In this document: positions 10,248 to 19,639 of the stretch, piece by piece
Layout: the number at the start of each line of letters is the position of its first letter
How positions within the stretch are numbered: position 1 is the first letter of the stretch
Assembly (NCBI RefSeq): GCF_016097555.1
Contig: NC_054701.1
Location: 66,647,598 to 66,711,597, forward strand
Length of the DNA stretch: 64,000 bases
DNA from: Gigantopelta aegis
Taxonomy: Eukaryota; Mollusca; Gastropoda; Neomphalida; Peltospiridae
Direction: 5' to 3'
The notes under the pieces: model-generated
The model's database searches: none
What the model was told of the DNA's origin: nothing
The model's input: only the letters and a program-made list of their open reading frames with translations
Position numbers and translations under genes: made by a program

Positions 10248-11340
10248 ATGTCTCGGTGGGAAAGGTACCTAGAGTCTATTTACTACGATGTAAAACATCC
10301 TGGGAGTTATGCAGGTCCTAGTAAACTGTATCAAGCTGTTAAAGCAGAGGGTAAATTTAAAATTCCTCTGACACGTATTAAATCATGGTTGAAAGGTCAA
10401 GAGACCTATACCATGACACATCAAGTGAGGCGAAAGTTTCCACGTAATACCTATGTTGTGGAAGGGTTAGACAGTCACTGGCAATCCGATCTAATGGATA
10501 TGGTCAGTTTGGCTAAATACAATGACGGGGTGAGATACCTCATGGTGATCATTGACCTGTTCTCCAGGTACTTGTGGGTGCTATCACTCAAGTCGAAAAC
10601 GAAGAACGACGTGGTAGAGACTTTTGACAGAATTCTGGAAATTAGAGTCCAGAAAACCCAAACTGTTTCAGTCCGATTCAGGGTCAGAATACAAGAACCT
10701 TAAGGTCAAAGCATTGTTGAAGTCGCTTGGCATAACACAGCTGTTTGCTCTAAATGAAACCAAAGCTAGTTATGCCGAACGGGTCATTAAAACCATCAAA
10801 ATGCGTCTCTATTGCTACATGTTAAAAAACTTTACTTACAAGTACATGGATGTTCTAGAGAAAGTCGTCTATAGCTATAACCACACCAAACATCGAATGT
10901 TAGGTCAAACACCAGCCAGTGTCAACCAAACGAACAAAGGAGAGGTCCGTCTGTCTCAGTACCTGATCAAACCTAAAAAGGCAATCCACAAAAAGAAGTT
11001 TACATTTAACATAGGTGATAAAGTACGAGTCAGTCATCTTCGGGGCACCTTTGATCGGGAATACCAAGAGAAATGGTCTGGCGAAATATTTACCATTGAG
11101 AAAAGGTACTGGTCTCAAGGTAAAGACTTGTACAAATTAAAGGACTGGGGTGGTGATGCCATCGAAGGGACATTCTATGCAGCTGAACTTCAAAAGGTGA
11201 CTGAGAATCCTGATCAACTGTACCGTATCCAAGACATTGTGAAAAGGAGAACTCGTAACAAACAGAAAGAAGTGTTGGTCAAATGGCTTCACTGGCCTAA
11301 GAAGTACAATTCGTGGATTCAAGAAGCAGACGTTGTTTGA
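10248..11340 (+). pseudogene. Polinton integrase (DDE, chromodomain), frameshifted
   Basis: Retroviral-type integrase. The ATG at 10248 starts a frame (MSRWERYLE...) that covers the N-terminal part and the first catalytic Asp in HWQSDLMDM. The frame then shifts near 10640-10700. The second frame carries QSDSGSEYKN (second Asp) and KASYAERVIKTIK (catalytic Glu), then a basic SH3-like stretch (GDKVRVSHL) and a C-terminal chromodomain (YRIQDIVKRR...VLVKWLHWP...NSWI). Chromodomain-bearing integrases of this type are a Polinton hallmark; the enzyme inserts the element and makes the 6-bp target duplication. The three acidic residues are visible but split across two frames, so no functional product is expected from this copy. 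It lies 170 bp behind the BIR gene. Confidence 0.88.
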
Positions 11341-11350
11341 TATCAGACAG

Positions 11351-11358
11351 TATAAAAG
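11351..11358 (+). promoter_or_regulatory. TATA box before the membrane/penton-like genes
   Basis: TATAAAAG starts 10 bp after the integrase stop, upstream of the membrane-protein frame and the ATG at 11639. Similar TATA boxes precede other genes in this element (9013, 12459, 12865). Confidence 0.5.
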
Positions 11359-11463
11359 ACCTCAGCACATGTTTGACTTTTCATTATCATCGAAGAAATT
11401 GTAGAGACACAACCTCTGTCAAGAAGTCATTCGGGTGATACCTGGACATTTTTTGGTAAACGT

Positions 11464-11646
11464 GTGGTCAAATCGGAAACGGTATTTTTCTCTCAAATCA
11501 TCATCATATACGTGGTGGTGATTACGTGTATCATCAACTTATCTCTTCATCAAGGTCATTCTAACTTGTGGACAGCACTACTCAGCAGTAGCTTGGGTTA
11601 TTTGCTGCCAAATCCCAAGATCAAAACGAATAAGCACCATGGATAG
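11464..11646 (+). CDS. Small single-pass membrane protein of the Polinton
   Basis: An open frame of about 60 residues with a strongly hydrophobic segment (IIIIYVVVITCIINLSL) followed by LWTALLSSSLGYLLPNPKIK. This resembles a small conserved membrane protein I recall from Polinton-like elements; I cannot name it. No ATG is present. The frame is open from about 11377 without one, so the start is either the GTG at 11464 or a lost ATG. It overlaps the next gene's ATG by 8 bases, which is typical of compact viral gene layout. Confidence 0.5.
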   Translation: MVKSETVFFSQIIIIYVVVITCIINLSLHQGHSNLWTALLSSSLGYLLPNPKIKTNKHHG

Positions 11647-12463
11647 GTACATTACCATTCGAAGTACAGACAGCAAGTCTTACTTTCCCGACAACACACA
11701 CTGGTCTTTTAGAGTCAATCTATATGACAGACTACATCTCGGAAAAAAGTGGGTGGTAGCAGCCACCGAAATCACCATTCAGAACTGGGAAGTTTCGAGA
11801 AAATCAGACAGCCATGACATTTACGTGTGTTCCAACATCTGCTACAGCTCACACGTTGGAGAAAGAAAGGAGCCCTTGCCGAGACGCATCTGTTTGATTG
11901 GGAATAAAAAGGAAAGATCTTTTGTGTTTCCAAACTATCATTACGTACCCATGAGACTGGAAGATGTGCAGATCGTGGACATCTATATACAGGACGCAGA
12001 TGGCAATCCAGCCTCATTTATCACGGGACCAGTGACGGTGACACTACATATAAAGCCGCGGCCTTTTTGGTTTAGAAACATGGCTGAATACGTTCTAAAA
12101 CATTACAATTATTTAAAACTGATGACGAATATTCACGATTACCATATGACTCTGGGATTACTGAATGATATGAATGAAGAACAAATGTTGGCCTTGGTGG
12201 AAATCGTTCAATGGTTGCTGGACGGACGTATTCACGTCGGAGCAGGACAGAAACGTCGATTTTTACAGTCTAACAATGAATATCTGAACATGATAAAAAT
12301 GCTCGTATCACCTGCCGTGGTCAATAGAACTAGAAAACGTATATTGAAACAAAACACCCCTTTGTTAGCCTTCATTTTGAACGACAGTCACCTGGATCAG
12401 ATGAAAGCAAAAACCGTATGGTCAGTGGTCACGGATAGCTGGAGATATGCAGAATCTCTATAA
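11639..12463 (+). CDS. Penton-like N-terminal segment fused to a helical Polinton protein
   Basis: A single open frame of 274 residues starting at an ATG in good context (CACCATGG). Residues 1 to about 140 carry the pattern YFPDNTHWSFRVNL...WVVAATEI, like the N-terminal region of Polinton/adintovirus minor capsid (penton-type) jelly-roll proteins. The full family protein is far longer, so most of it is missing. From the internal Met at 12080 (MAEYVLKHYNYLK, residue 148) the sequence switches to a helical protein with EQMLALVEIVQWLLDG and QKRRFL. It resembles a small helical, virion-associated-type protein common in these elements. The in-frame junction looks like a deletion fusion rather than an ancestral gene. 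No function can be expected of the fused product. Confidence 0.6.
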   Translation: MDRYITIRSTDSKSYFPDNTHWSFRVNLYDRLHLGKKWVVAATEITIQNWEVSRKSDSHDIYVCSNICYSSHVGERKEPLPRRICLIGNKKERSFVFPNYHYVPMRLEDVQIVDIYIQDADGNPASFITGPVTVTLHIKPRPFWFRNMAEYVLKHYNYLKLMTNIHDYHMTLGLLNDMNEEQMLALVEIVQWLLDGRIHVGAGQKRRFLQSNNEYLNMIKMLVSPAVVNRTRKRILKQNTPLLAFILNDSHLDQMKAKTVWSVVTDSWRYAESL

Positions 12464-12468
12464 ATAGG
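12459..12468 (+). promoter_or_regulatory. TATA box before small basic protein gene
   Basis: TATAAATAGG overlaps the end of the preceding frame and lies 60 bp upstream of the ATG at 12520. Confidence 0.45.
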
Positions 12469-12519
12469 ATGTCTGTCAAAAACCATCATCATTTGAGATA
12501 GAACCTTCAGAGGAGCAAC

Positions 12520-12858
12520 ATGTCAGACCAGTACAAGCTGTACGTTCCCGACGTGGATAAGTGGACCCGTTTCTACAAACTGCAGGCATAAGGCAAACTT
12601 CAACCTCACTTCGAAATTCAACGTGGTGGGCAAAGTCAGATCATGTACAGTGTGGATCGATGTCTAGAACTCTACGATCCCACGTGGAAAAAAGAAAATG
12701 AGGAACAGAACAAACCCCCGGCACCCAATGTTGTCATGGTCTCCCCAAAGCAACAGGTGGTAGAGCAAGCCAAAGCCGATCTGAAACGGAAACAACAACA
12801 ACAACAACAACAAAGTGGTACGGGTTGGAAAGCCCCGAAACTGCAGAAGCATTTCTAA
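12520..12858 (+). pseudogene. Small Gln/Lys-rich Polinton protein with in-frame stop
   Basis: The ATG at 12520 opens a frame (MSDQYKLYVPDVDKW...) that meets an in-frame TAA at codon 24 (12589-12591). It then continues in the same frame to 12858, so a single nonsense change separates the halves. The downstream part has a VSPKQQVVEQAKADLKRK stretch, a glutamine run and a basic C-terminus. It is not recognised as an enzyme. Its place between the capsid-type gene and the ATPase suggests a small virion-type or DNA-binding protein; that is inference. Confidence 0.55.
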
Positions 12859-12864
12859 ATAAAC

Positions 12865-12873
12865 TATAAAAGG
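12865..12873 (+). promoter_or_regulatory. TATA box before ATPase gene
   Basis: TATAAAAGG starts 50 bp upstream of the ATG at 12915. Confidence 0.5.
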
Positions 12874-12914
12874 AACTATGTGGGTCAGATATCGTCATTT
12901 CATTTAGAGTCGTC

Positions 12915-14052
12915 ATGCAGAGCACATGTTCAGAATGTGGTTTCACATTCTCGAGGAGAGACGCCATTTTAAGACATTTTCAACAAAAACATGCTAAAGG
13001 TCTACCACCACCACCACCAGCATCCCCTAAGATTGCTACATCCCTTCACCATGATCGTGTCGGGACCCACGTCGTGTGGAAAGACAGTTTTGTTGTAGAA
13101 ACTGCTAAGGGATGGTCAAATCCAGCCGCCTCCCCAGCGCATCATTTGGCTCTACAAACGATGGCAACCCCTCTATGATATGATCAAAATGGTTGCTCGA
13201 GTGAAATTTGTTCAAGGCATACCTGAGAATTTAGAAAAGGATCGTTATTTATATCCCAGAGTCAGAAATCTCATCGTGCTAGACGACCTGATGTCTACAG
13301 CTGGAAAAGACCCAAGGATCACCGACCAGTTCACGGAAGGAAGTCACCACAGAAACCTCTCTGTGATTGCCATCAACCAGAACCTGTATCACAGCAAGGA
13401 CCCGACACAAAGAAGAAACTGCCATTATCTCGCGCTGTTCAACAACCCCATCGACAAGCAGCAAGTTCTGACTTTGGCACGGCAGATGTATCCTGGAAAT
13501 ACTCGTCATTTCATGCAGCGGTTTGAGGAAGCTACCCACAGGCCCTACGGACATCTGTTGGTGGACTTGAAACCGACCACACCCGAACATTGGCGTCTTC
13601 GGCCTAATGGTTTAGAGACGGGGCCGTCCGAATGGTATAAAAGCACGAGCGTAACGGCGAATGTCTCAGAAGAGTTGCAGCCACCGACGAAGAAAGAGCT
13701 CTACATGCAAATCATGCAAAGAAACGCATTCAAGAGAAAACTACCAGGCATACCCGCCTACGAAAGTGACGACGAAGAAGATGATGAGGTAGAACCCTAT
13801 CTGAAAAAAGTCAAGAGGATGCAGTTTTGCGATACGTGTGGTCTGGTCTTTAAAGACGGAAGCGACTTGCAGCGACATCTGCGATTTAAAACGTGCGAAG
13901 AGGGAAATGAAAAAGAAGAAGAGCCGTCGCCCGACCTGGAAAACGAAGGCATTCGTCTCATGGTGGAACGTGAATTCGACATCAATCATGACTATCTCGA
14001 AAGCAAGAGGAAACGCTACGAAGAAAAAAAGCATGTCCCAAGATGCCATTGA
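12915..14052 (+). pseudogene. Polinton packaging-type ATPase flanked by zinc fingers, broken
   Basis: FtsK/HerA-type (A32-like) genome-packaging ATPase. The ATG at 12915 gives an N-terminal C2H2 finger (Cys-X2-Cys-X12-His-X4-His). A frameshift then falls between about 13010 and 13050. The Walker A motif GPTSCGKT (about 13063-13086) lies in the next frame, which is cut by an in-frame TAG at 13096-13098 and then stays open to 14052. That part carries a Walker-B-like LIVLDDLM at about 13270 and the conserved SVIAINQNLY (sensor-like) region. The C-terminus holds acidic clusters and a second finger (Cys-X2-Cys-X12-His-X5-Cys, about 13828-13896). A32-like ATPases drive DNA into capsids in related viruses. 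At least two lesions make this copy inactive. Confidence 0.82.
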
Positions 14053-14418
14053 AAGAAACATGAAGACATTGCAATGGAAGTCATTTAAAGACACGTACTC
14101 TCGCTTTCACGCCATGGAACCGTGGACTGGCGATGCCAGAACATGGATCCATGGTGGGCGTGCCTGAACCATATATGGATAGGGGCACGAGAAAATAGTT
14201 CCAGTTCTCGCTTTCTGACCTATATGCATTACTTTGACAAAGGTCCCAACACCAGAAAAGGTTTACAGTTTGTGAATCCAGGCAAAGATGTGAGACCACA
14301 GATTCGTTCTAAATTAAATCAGTATCGTTCATGGATCGGCGAATATTTGGATGAACAAGACGACGACGATACCGATGATGATGATACTGATGAGGACGAC
14401 GACGATGAAGAGAAATGA
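14033..14418 (+). pseudogene. Acidic-tailed Polinton protein, frameshifted
   Basis: An ATG at 14033 overlaps the end of the ATPase frame. It runs about 44 codons to a stop at 14165-14167. A second frame from 14122 continues with a coherent sequence (RFLTYMHYFDKGPN, IRSKLNQYRSWIGEYL) and ends in a run of aspartate and glutamate before 14418. Together they look like one gene with a shift near 14120-14160. The product is not recognised. The acidic tail is compositionally unlike its neighbours. Confidence 0.45.
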
Positions 14419-14739
14419 ACACTCATATTATTCACATGTCGCCCTTAAGGCCTCTCGATGTAACCCAATGTGTGCCCATTTTATATATACTCTTCAAAAA
14501 AAGAAACGCAAAAGGGTACAAATGGGTTATAACTCCGATTTTATGTTTCCTACCGGTTCATGCTTTGTGAATATAAGGTCATTGCATGTCCCAAACACAT
14601 TCCCACGATTACATTCGATAAAACGCAGCTACTGTACAATAAAGTTCCAAAATGTGAATATTCGCAAAAACGCAGCCACGTGCAAACCATGTCACCACTG
14701 CACGTGCGTTGTCTGCACGTGCAACATGAACACCGACAG

Positions 14740-14747
14740 TATAAAAG
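14740..14747 (+). promoter_or_regulatory. TATA box of Tc1 transposase
   Basis: TATAAAAG lies 65 bp upstream of the transposase ATG at 14805. Confidence 0.5.
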
Positions 14748-14804
14748 TGCAGGGTGTTCGCTTGCCTGGCCTCTGTATCTGGCCGACAGTTGACAATCCA
14801 GGAC

Positions 14805-15812
14805 ATGCCCCGTCTCAGTGAACCGCAGAGAAACAATGCCATCGGCCGACTAGACGCAGGCGAATCCAAAACGGCCGTTGCCAGGGCATTCCATGTGTCC
14901 CCAAGCACCATCTCCAGACTGTGGGACCGTTACCAGCAACATGGATCAACACGTGACCTCCCTAGATCCGGTCGACCACGGGTCACTACCCCCGGGCAGG
15001 ACCGCTACATCCGGGTACGTCACCTTCGGGAACGATTGACTACTGCCACCTCCACAGCCGCAGCAATACCAGGTTTGCGCAGGATATCCGACCAAACCGT
15101 ACGGAACCGCCTACGTGAGGTAGGAATTCGTGCCAGACGTCCAGTTCGAGGTGTCATCTTAACACCACAACACCGTCGACTCCGACTGCAGTGGTGCCAG
15201 ATTCATCAACAATGGCCTCAACTGCGATGGAGACAGGTGTGGTTCAGTGACGAGTCCCGATTTCTGCTCCGACGTCATGATGGAAGATGTCGCGTGTATA
15301 GGCGTCGTGGTGAACGTTATGCGGCAAACTGCGTGCAGGAAGTGGACAGATTCGGCGGGGGTAGTGTCATGGTGTGGGCAGCCATGTCACACACTGGAAG
15401 AACTGACCTGGTCCACGTGCAGGGCAACCTGAATGCACAGGGCTACATTGACCAGATCCTCCAGCCACACATCGTTCCAGTTATGGCCAACGCCAACGCA
15501 GTGTTCCAACTTGACAACGCCAGGCCTCACACAGCACGTCTCACAACGGCTTTCCTACAGAACAACAACATTAATGTCCTTCCTTGGCCATCGATATCAC
15601 CGGATTTGAACCCAATTGAGAATCTATGGGACGAGTTGGACCGACGCCTCCGACAGCGACAACCACAGCCCCAGACCCTGCCCGAGCTGGCAGCAGCCTT
15701 GCAGGCCGAGTGGGCCACCATCCCCCGGGACGTCATCCGTACTCTGGTTGCTTCAATGGGCAGGCGGTGCCAGGCAGTTGTCAACACACGCGGAGGCCAC
15801 ACCCGGTATTGA
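14805..15812 (+). CDS. Tc1/mariner transposase, intact DD34E
   Basis: A full-length 335-residue frame from the ATG at 14805 (MPRLSEPQRNNAIGRL) to TGA. The N-terminal half holds two helix-turn-helix DNA-binding regions (ESKTAVARAFHVSPSTISRL and ISDQTVRNRLREVGI) that would bind the TIRs. The catalytic domain has the first Asp in VWFSDESRF, the second in QLDNARPHTA and the Glu in PDLNPIENLWDEL. Exactly 34 residues lie between the last two (DD34E, the Tc1 signature). The enzyme cuts and pastes the element at TA. An upstream in-frame extension to 14754 lacks an ATG and is not used. No lesion is visible, so this copy could be active or recently active. Confidence 0.93.
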   Translation: MPRLSEPQRNNAIGRLDAGESKTAVARAFHVSPSTISRLWDRYQQHGSTRDLPRSGRPRVTTPGQDRYIRVRHLRERLTTATSTAAAIPGLRRISDQTVRNRLREVGIRARRPVRGVILTPQHRRLRLQWCQIHQQWPQLRWRQVWFSDESRFLLRRHDGRCRVYRRRGERYAANCVQEVDRFGGGSVMVWAAMSHTGRTDLVHVQGNLNAQGYIDQILQPHIVPVMANANAVFQLDNARPHTARLTTAFLQNNNINVLPWPSISPDLNPIENLWDELDRRLRQRQPQPQTLPELAAALQAEWATIPRDVIRTLVASMGRRCQAVVNTRGGHTRY

Positions 15813-15988
15813 CTCCAGATGACCTTGACCTTGGTGGTGTGTCCTGTCACTTACTCACAATGGACTAGAGTGAATTGTGAACAATCCTGCGACATTTGGT
15901 AATTATCGGACTCACCATTCAATAATTAAATCAATTCTCCAAATGTTACGACAATGTGGTTTTGCGTTTCTTCTTTTGAAGAGTATAT

Positions 15989-16290
15989 GTGTCAGTGATT
16001 TGTAATTTAGAAATAAATGAAAAACCAAACCATTGCGTTTGTTTTTTGTGTTTTTTACTCTATGACTAGATTTGTGATTGGATATTTCTACCGCTACTTT
16101 ATAGTAGCAAGAGCTGTGTGTACAAGACAGAACATACCACGACCTTTGATATACCAGACATAATACACTGATTGTACTGGCTTGTACTCTAGGGAAATAC
16201 GTGCAGCTAAAAGATCATAGTTTAGGTAGGAGCGTTGAGTTGCAGTCACGCGTTCTTTCTGCAAAGCAATGGGCTGGGGATGTTTCACTC

Positions 16291-16356
<66 letters not shown>

Positions 16357-16584
16357 TCCTTTCTTCCCTTAACAAACATTCCTTTCTTCTCCTTAACACA
16401 TATGCCTTTCTTCTTAACAAACATTCCTTTCTTCGAGACAAATGTCTTTCTTTCCCTATGACTAAAACAAAATAAAATATTTGTATTCAATTAATCTTTA
16501 TTTTACGAGGAAGGAAATGTTTTATTTACTCAACATATTTTATTGATGGTTATACGGACATACGGACCACACAGATATTGATTG
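15989..16584. repeat. Polinton remnant with CA microsatellite and minisatellite
   Basis: After the Tc1 end there is about 300 bp of non-coding Polinton DNA, then (CA)n at about 16297-16354. Four to five degenerate copies of a unit of about 21 bp (ATTCCTTTCTTCTTAACAAAC-like) follow at about 16353-16460. No gene is seen. Confidence 0.6.
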
Positions 16585-16800
16585 AGGAAACCCGCTGTCG
16601 CCACTTTATTGGCTACTTTTTTTTTATTAGCAGCAAGGGATCCTACACCATCCCACAGACAGGATAGTACATACCACGGCCGTTGTCCAGTTGTGGAGCA
16701 TTGGCTGGATATAGCCCAATGGGCCCACCGACGGGGATCGATCCCAGACCGACCGCACATCAAGAGAACACTGAGCTACGTCCCGTCCCCACAGGGTTAT
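16585..16800 (-). repeat. SINE-2 copy inside the Polinton
   Basis: Minus orientation. Core GAGGAAACCCGCTGTCGCCAC at the left; tRNA-like head at the right with the B-box-like CGGGGATCGATCCCAG and the A-box region near GAGCTACGTCCCG. The 3' tail is missing. Confidence 0.8.
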
Positions 16801-17333
16801 TAGAGGCTGCTTAAAAAAATTAGTAACATAATAAATAAATAAACAAATAAATAAATAAGTAAGTAAATAAGTAAAATAAAAACAAACTATAAATTATTAT
16901 TTTGTTTTAAAAATAATAGAAAAAATATAATTTCCCCACATGAGATACGAACGAAATACCCTCAGCGCTGGACGCAAAGTCGTTCGCAGCTGACTACTTC
17001 AAGCATATTAACAAAACATGTCATTTAAACCGTTATATGTGCAAGCGGCGAAGCGCGGAATGAAGTGACGAAATAAGTCAGTTAATAATAATCTTGTAAA
17101 TGCGCTATCAGATAGCGGGAACCAGATAGCGTAGAACGAAAATTCTGTTTTACACCTATTTAAATCATTTCTTATTTCACGTCTTTAAGAATGTAACTTC
17201 TAGTTCCGAAGAGTATTTTATTTAGAGACTGACAACATAAGATACCACCGCTTCCCGGATGTAAGCAGTGATAACCATTCATCATTCAGTGCGCTAAAAT
17301 TAAACACACTACCTCGCGTCGAGTCCTTAGAAG
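16801..17333. other. Non-coding Polinton remnant
   Basis: An A-rich AAATAAATAAGTAAGT tract (about 16830-16880), then unremarkable AT-rich DNA. The missing Polinton genes may once have been here, but no protein similarity can be read. Confidence 0.5.
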
Positions 17334-17497
17334 TGGTTTTGTTTAACGACACCACTAGAACACCTTGATTTATGAATCATTGGATATTGGATGTCAAACA
17401 TATTTTGGACAGTTTTAGAGAGGAAACCCGCTACAGTTTCCCATCAGTAGCAAGGGATCCTACACTTCCTACAGACAGGATAGCACGGGCGTTGCTA
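17334..17497 (-). repeat. SINE fragment abutting the right Polinton TIR
   Basis: The tail AACGACACCACTAGAACACC and core pieces AGAGGAAACCCGCTACAG and AGCAAGGGATCCTACAC end just before the TIR. The head is absent. Confidence 0.7.
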
Positions 17498-17512
17498 AGT
17501 ACAACGGATCGG

Positions 17513-17792
17513 GGTCGGGCTAAATAGGTCAGGGGCCGGTCTAAGTAGGTCAGGGTCGGGTCAGTAGGACGTTGCACTCGGTACAGTAGGCCAGTCTAAG
17601 TAGGTCAAGGTCAGTCTAAGTAGGTCAGGGCCTGGTCAGTAGGACGAGGTCACGTGACAGACCGTGACGTCATCAAGGTCAAGGTCAGTCTAAGTAGGTC
17701 AGTAGGACGAGTTCACGGCACAAGGCCGTGACGTCATCAAGGTCAAGGTCACGGAAAGTAGGTCATGGCACTCAACAGGCCTCCTTACTACT
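17513..17792 (-). repeat. Polinton right terminal inverted repeat
   Basis: About 280 bp, reverse complement of the left TIR, ending GGCCTCCTTACTACT. It has the same internal motifs, including two TGACGTCA sites. Confidence 0.92.
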
Positions 17793-17798
17793 CTGACA
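17793..17798. repeat. Polinton target-site duplication, right (CTGACA)
   Basis: Exact repeat of 8667-8672, directly after the terminal CT of the Polinton. Confidence 0.9.
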
Positions 17799-19183
17799 CA
17801 CTGACACACAATGAAAACGCAAAACAGATATTTTTCAACAATTTATGAGAGGAAGCCATTGATTGGTACTTTTGTCTGGGTTTTAATCCTGGTTTTGTTC
17901 CCGTTACACATACAATAGCAGAAACACACAGAATGGTGTGAAATGCGTTCACTACATGCTCAATCATGCTGCATGCAATGCACGTGAAATGCCAGCATGT
18001 GGACACATAAAAGTCACCTACCCGTGTCATATTCTTCGTCACATTAAGAATGCCACGACTCGGAGAAGAACAAAGGGAGCGAGCGTTGGGCATGGCTCAA
18101 GGGCGGACTTCGCAAAGCCAAGTTGCTAGGACCTTCAGAGTCCATCCATCAACTATTGGACGTCTTGTTGAACGTCATCAACAGAACGGGAGTGTTCGTG
18201 ATCGACCTCGACCTGGTCAACGTCCCGTTACAACCCCACGCCAAGATCGGCAGATTCAACGACACCACCTCCGTGACCGGTCCAGAACTGCGACGATGAC
18301 AGCAAGCAACACGATAGGACGTTATGGAAGGCCTATCCATCCGATGGCGGTCATCTGTCGACTCAGAACGGCTGGACTCAGATTCAGACGCCCGTACAAC
18401 GGTAACATCATGACACCGCGACATCGTGCTGCAAGACTACAGTTTGCCCTCCAGAATGGTAATCATCCACCAGCCTTTTAAAGGAGCACTGTTTTCTCAG
18501 ATAAGTCCCGTTTCTCTGTCTCCTTTGCCGATGGAAGAGCACGTGTGTACAGGAGACTATGAATGGTACGCTGACGGATGTGTGAGGGAACGTGATCGGT
18601 TTGGCGGCGGTTGTCTGATGTTATGGGGGGCAATCAACTGTGATTTCAGGAGTGATCTCATCATTGTCCACGATGCCCTTACAGCCCAGCGTTATGTTGA
18701 CGTTATTCTAAGACCAGTTCTCCAGCCACTTTTACGCCATCACCGAAGACCAAGATTTCCCCTTCTGTTTCAACAAGACAATGCCCGTCCACATACTGCA
18801 AGAATTACCCAGGCATTCCTGCAACAAGCCAGTATCACCGTTATGAACTGGCCCGCCGTTTCACCGGATTTGAACCCAACTGAACACGTGGGATGAGTTA
18901 GGATGTCGTGTACGTCACCGCCAGCCACCACCGCGTAACGTCGCTGGCGTTGCAGGAGGAGTGGAGGAACATTCCTGTGGCTTATTTGAGATGTTTGTTC
19001 CAATTCTTTCCCCGTCATCTTCACGCATGCTCACGGGCCAATGGTGGACACACCAGATACTGACCTCGATATCTCATGAATACCAGTCATTAATGTCACA
19101 TTACATTATCCATCAATTCATTAATAGTTTGTCGTTATTTGCAATGAAAAGTTGTTTTTGCGTTTTCATTGTCTGTCAGTATA
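17799..19183 (+). mobile_element. Second Tc1/mariner element, copy A (left TIR split by Polinton)
   Basis: The right TIR ends GTCTGTCAGTATA at about 19183, and the inner TIR motif CAATGAAAACGCAAAA is at about 17807. The outer tip of the left TIR (TATACTGACA, 8663-8672) lies on the far side of the Polinton, so the Polinton integrated within the last 20 bp of this element. The same element is uninterrupted in copy B (40097-41582). Confidence 0.82.
18050..19063 (+). pseudogene. Tc1/mariner transposase, degenerate (copy A)
   Basis: The ATG at 18050 starts MPRLGEEQRERAL and continues through the helix-turn-helix region (TSQSQVARTFRVHPSTIGRL). It meets a stop at 18479-18481, where the first catalytic Asp segment (FSDKSRF in copy B) would follow. 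Later frames preserve QQDNARPHTARI and SPDLNPTEHV, but with a 2-bp loss before WDEL and further indels towards the end near 19063. It is inactive. It is older than the duplication, because copy B carries the same gene. Confidence 0.85.
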
Positions 19184-19639
19184 TATAAACAAACTACTTC
19201 CAATTCTTTAAAAATCATGAAAAAGGGTATTAACAACTAATCCGTGATTGTGAGTCAATGGCGTAGCCAGAATTTTATAGTTAGGGCGATAGGCAAATTA
19301 TATAAAAAGTGATGGGGAAAGAAGTGTGCTTGGAAATGCAGGTGGCCCCATGCATGTCTCCTCCTGGTTAACCCAGTGTTATGAGTGGGTTAAGTTCTGT
19401 CTTGATTTCTTTGCTTGATTTAACCTCATTTTTAGGACATATCTGTGAATGTGACACACCACACTTTAGCAAGTTTATCTATTTAAAAAAAAGACCCCAC
19501 AAAGTATAAATACAAGCCACATTTTTTCGTCTTACTAATGTGAACGATGTCGGAAATCTGCTAAATATACGTACTATTGCGCAGTCATCGCATACACACA
19601 AGCACGCTGTCCTGGGCACACACGTCAGCTATTTGGGAT
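19184..19639. other. Non-coding flank
   Basis: AT-rich and present in copy B (41583-42047). At about 19258 it begins ATGGCGTAGCCAGAATTTTATA, the left end of the MITE family seen complete at 45012-45177, but no right end is visible. No gene. Confidence 0.55.

Larger units (their letters stand above)
14485..15988 (+). mobile_element. Tc1/mariner element nested in the Polinton
   Basis: Terminal inverted repeats start ATACTCTTCAAAA followed by AAGAAACGCAAAA at about 14487. They recur in reverse complement ending GAAGAGTAT at about 15987, with one mismatch. The ends sit at TA dinucleotides, the Tc1/mariner target. At about 1.5 kb with one intact transposase gene, it has the usual size and layout. 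It sits downstream of the acidic gene of the Polinton. Confidence 0.9.
8673..17792 (+). mobile_element. Polinton/Maverick element, degenerate and deleted
   Basis: The boundaries are exact. Long terminal inverted repeats start AGTAGTAAGGAGGCCTG at 8673 and end in the reverse complement at 17792, giving the 5'-AG...CT-3' termini typical of Polintons, flanked by the 6-bp duplication CTGACA. Inside, in order: BIR-domain gene, retroviral-type integrase with chromodomain, small membrane protein, penton-like/helical fusion, small basic protein, packaging-type ATPase with zinc fingers, and acidic protein, all on the plus strand. At 9.1 kb, including about 2.5 kb of later insertions (Tc1, SINEs, microsatellite), it is shorter than the usual 15-20 kb. 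I find no protein-primed DNA polymerase, major capsid or protease gene. Most genes carry stops or frameshifts, so it is a non-autonomous relic. Copy B has no insertion at this site. Confidence 0.92.

Noticed and set aside
13633..13645. TATAAAAG inside the ATPase coding region as a promoter
   Set aside because: It is in the middle of a conserved coding stretch with no start codon at a suitable distance in a new gene.
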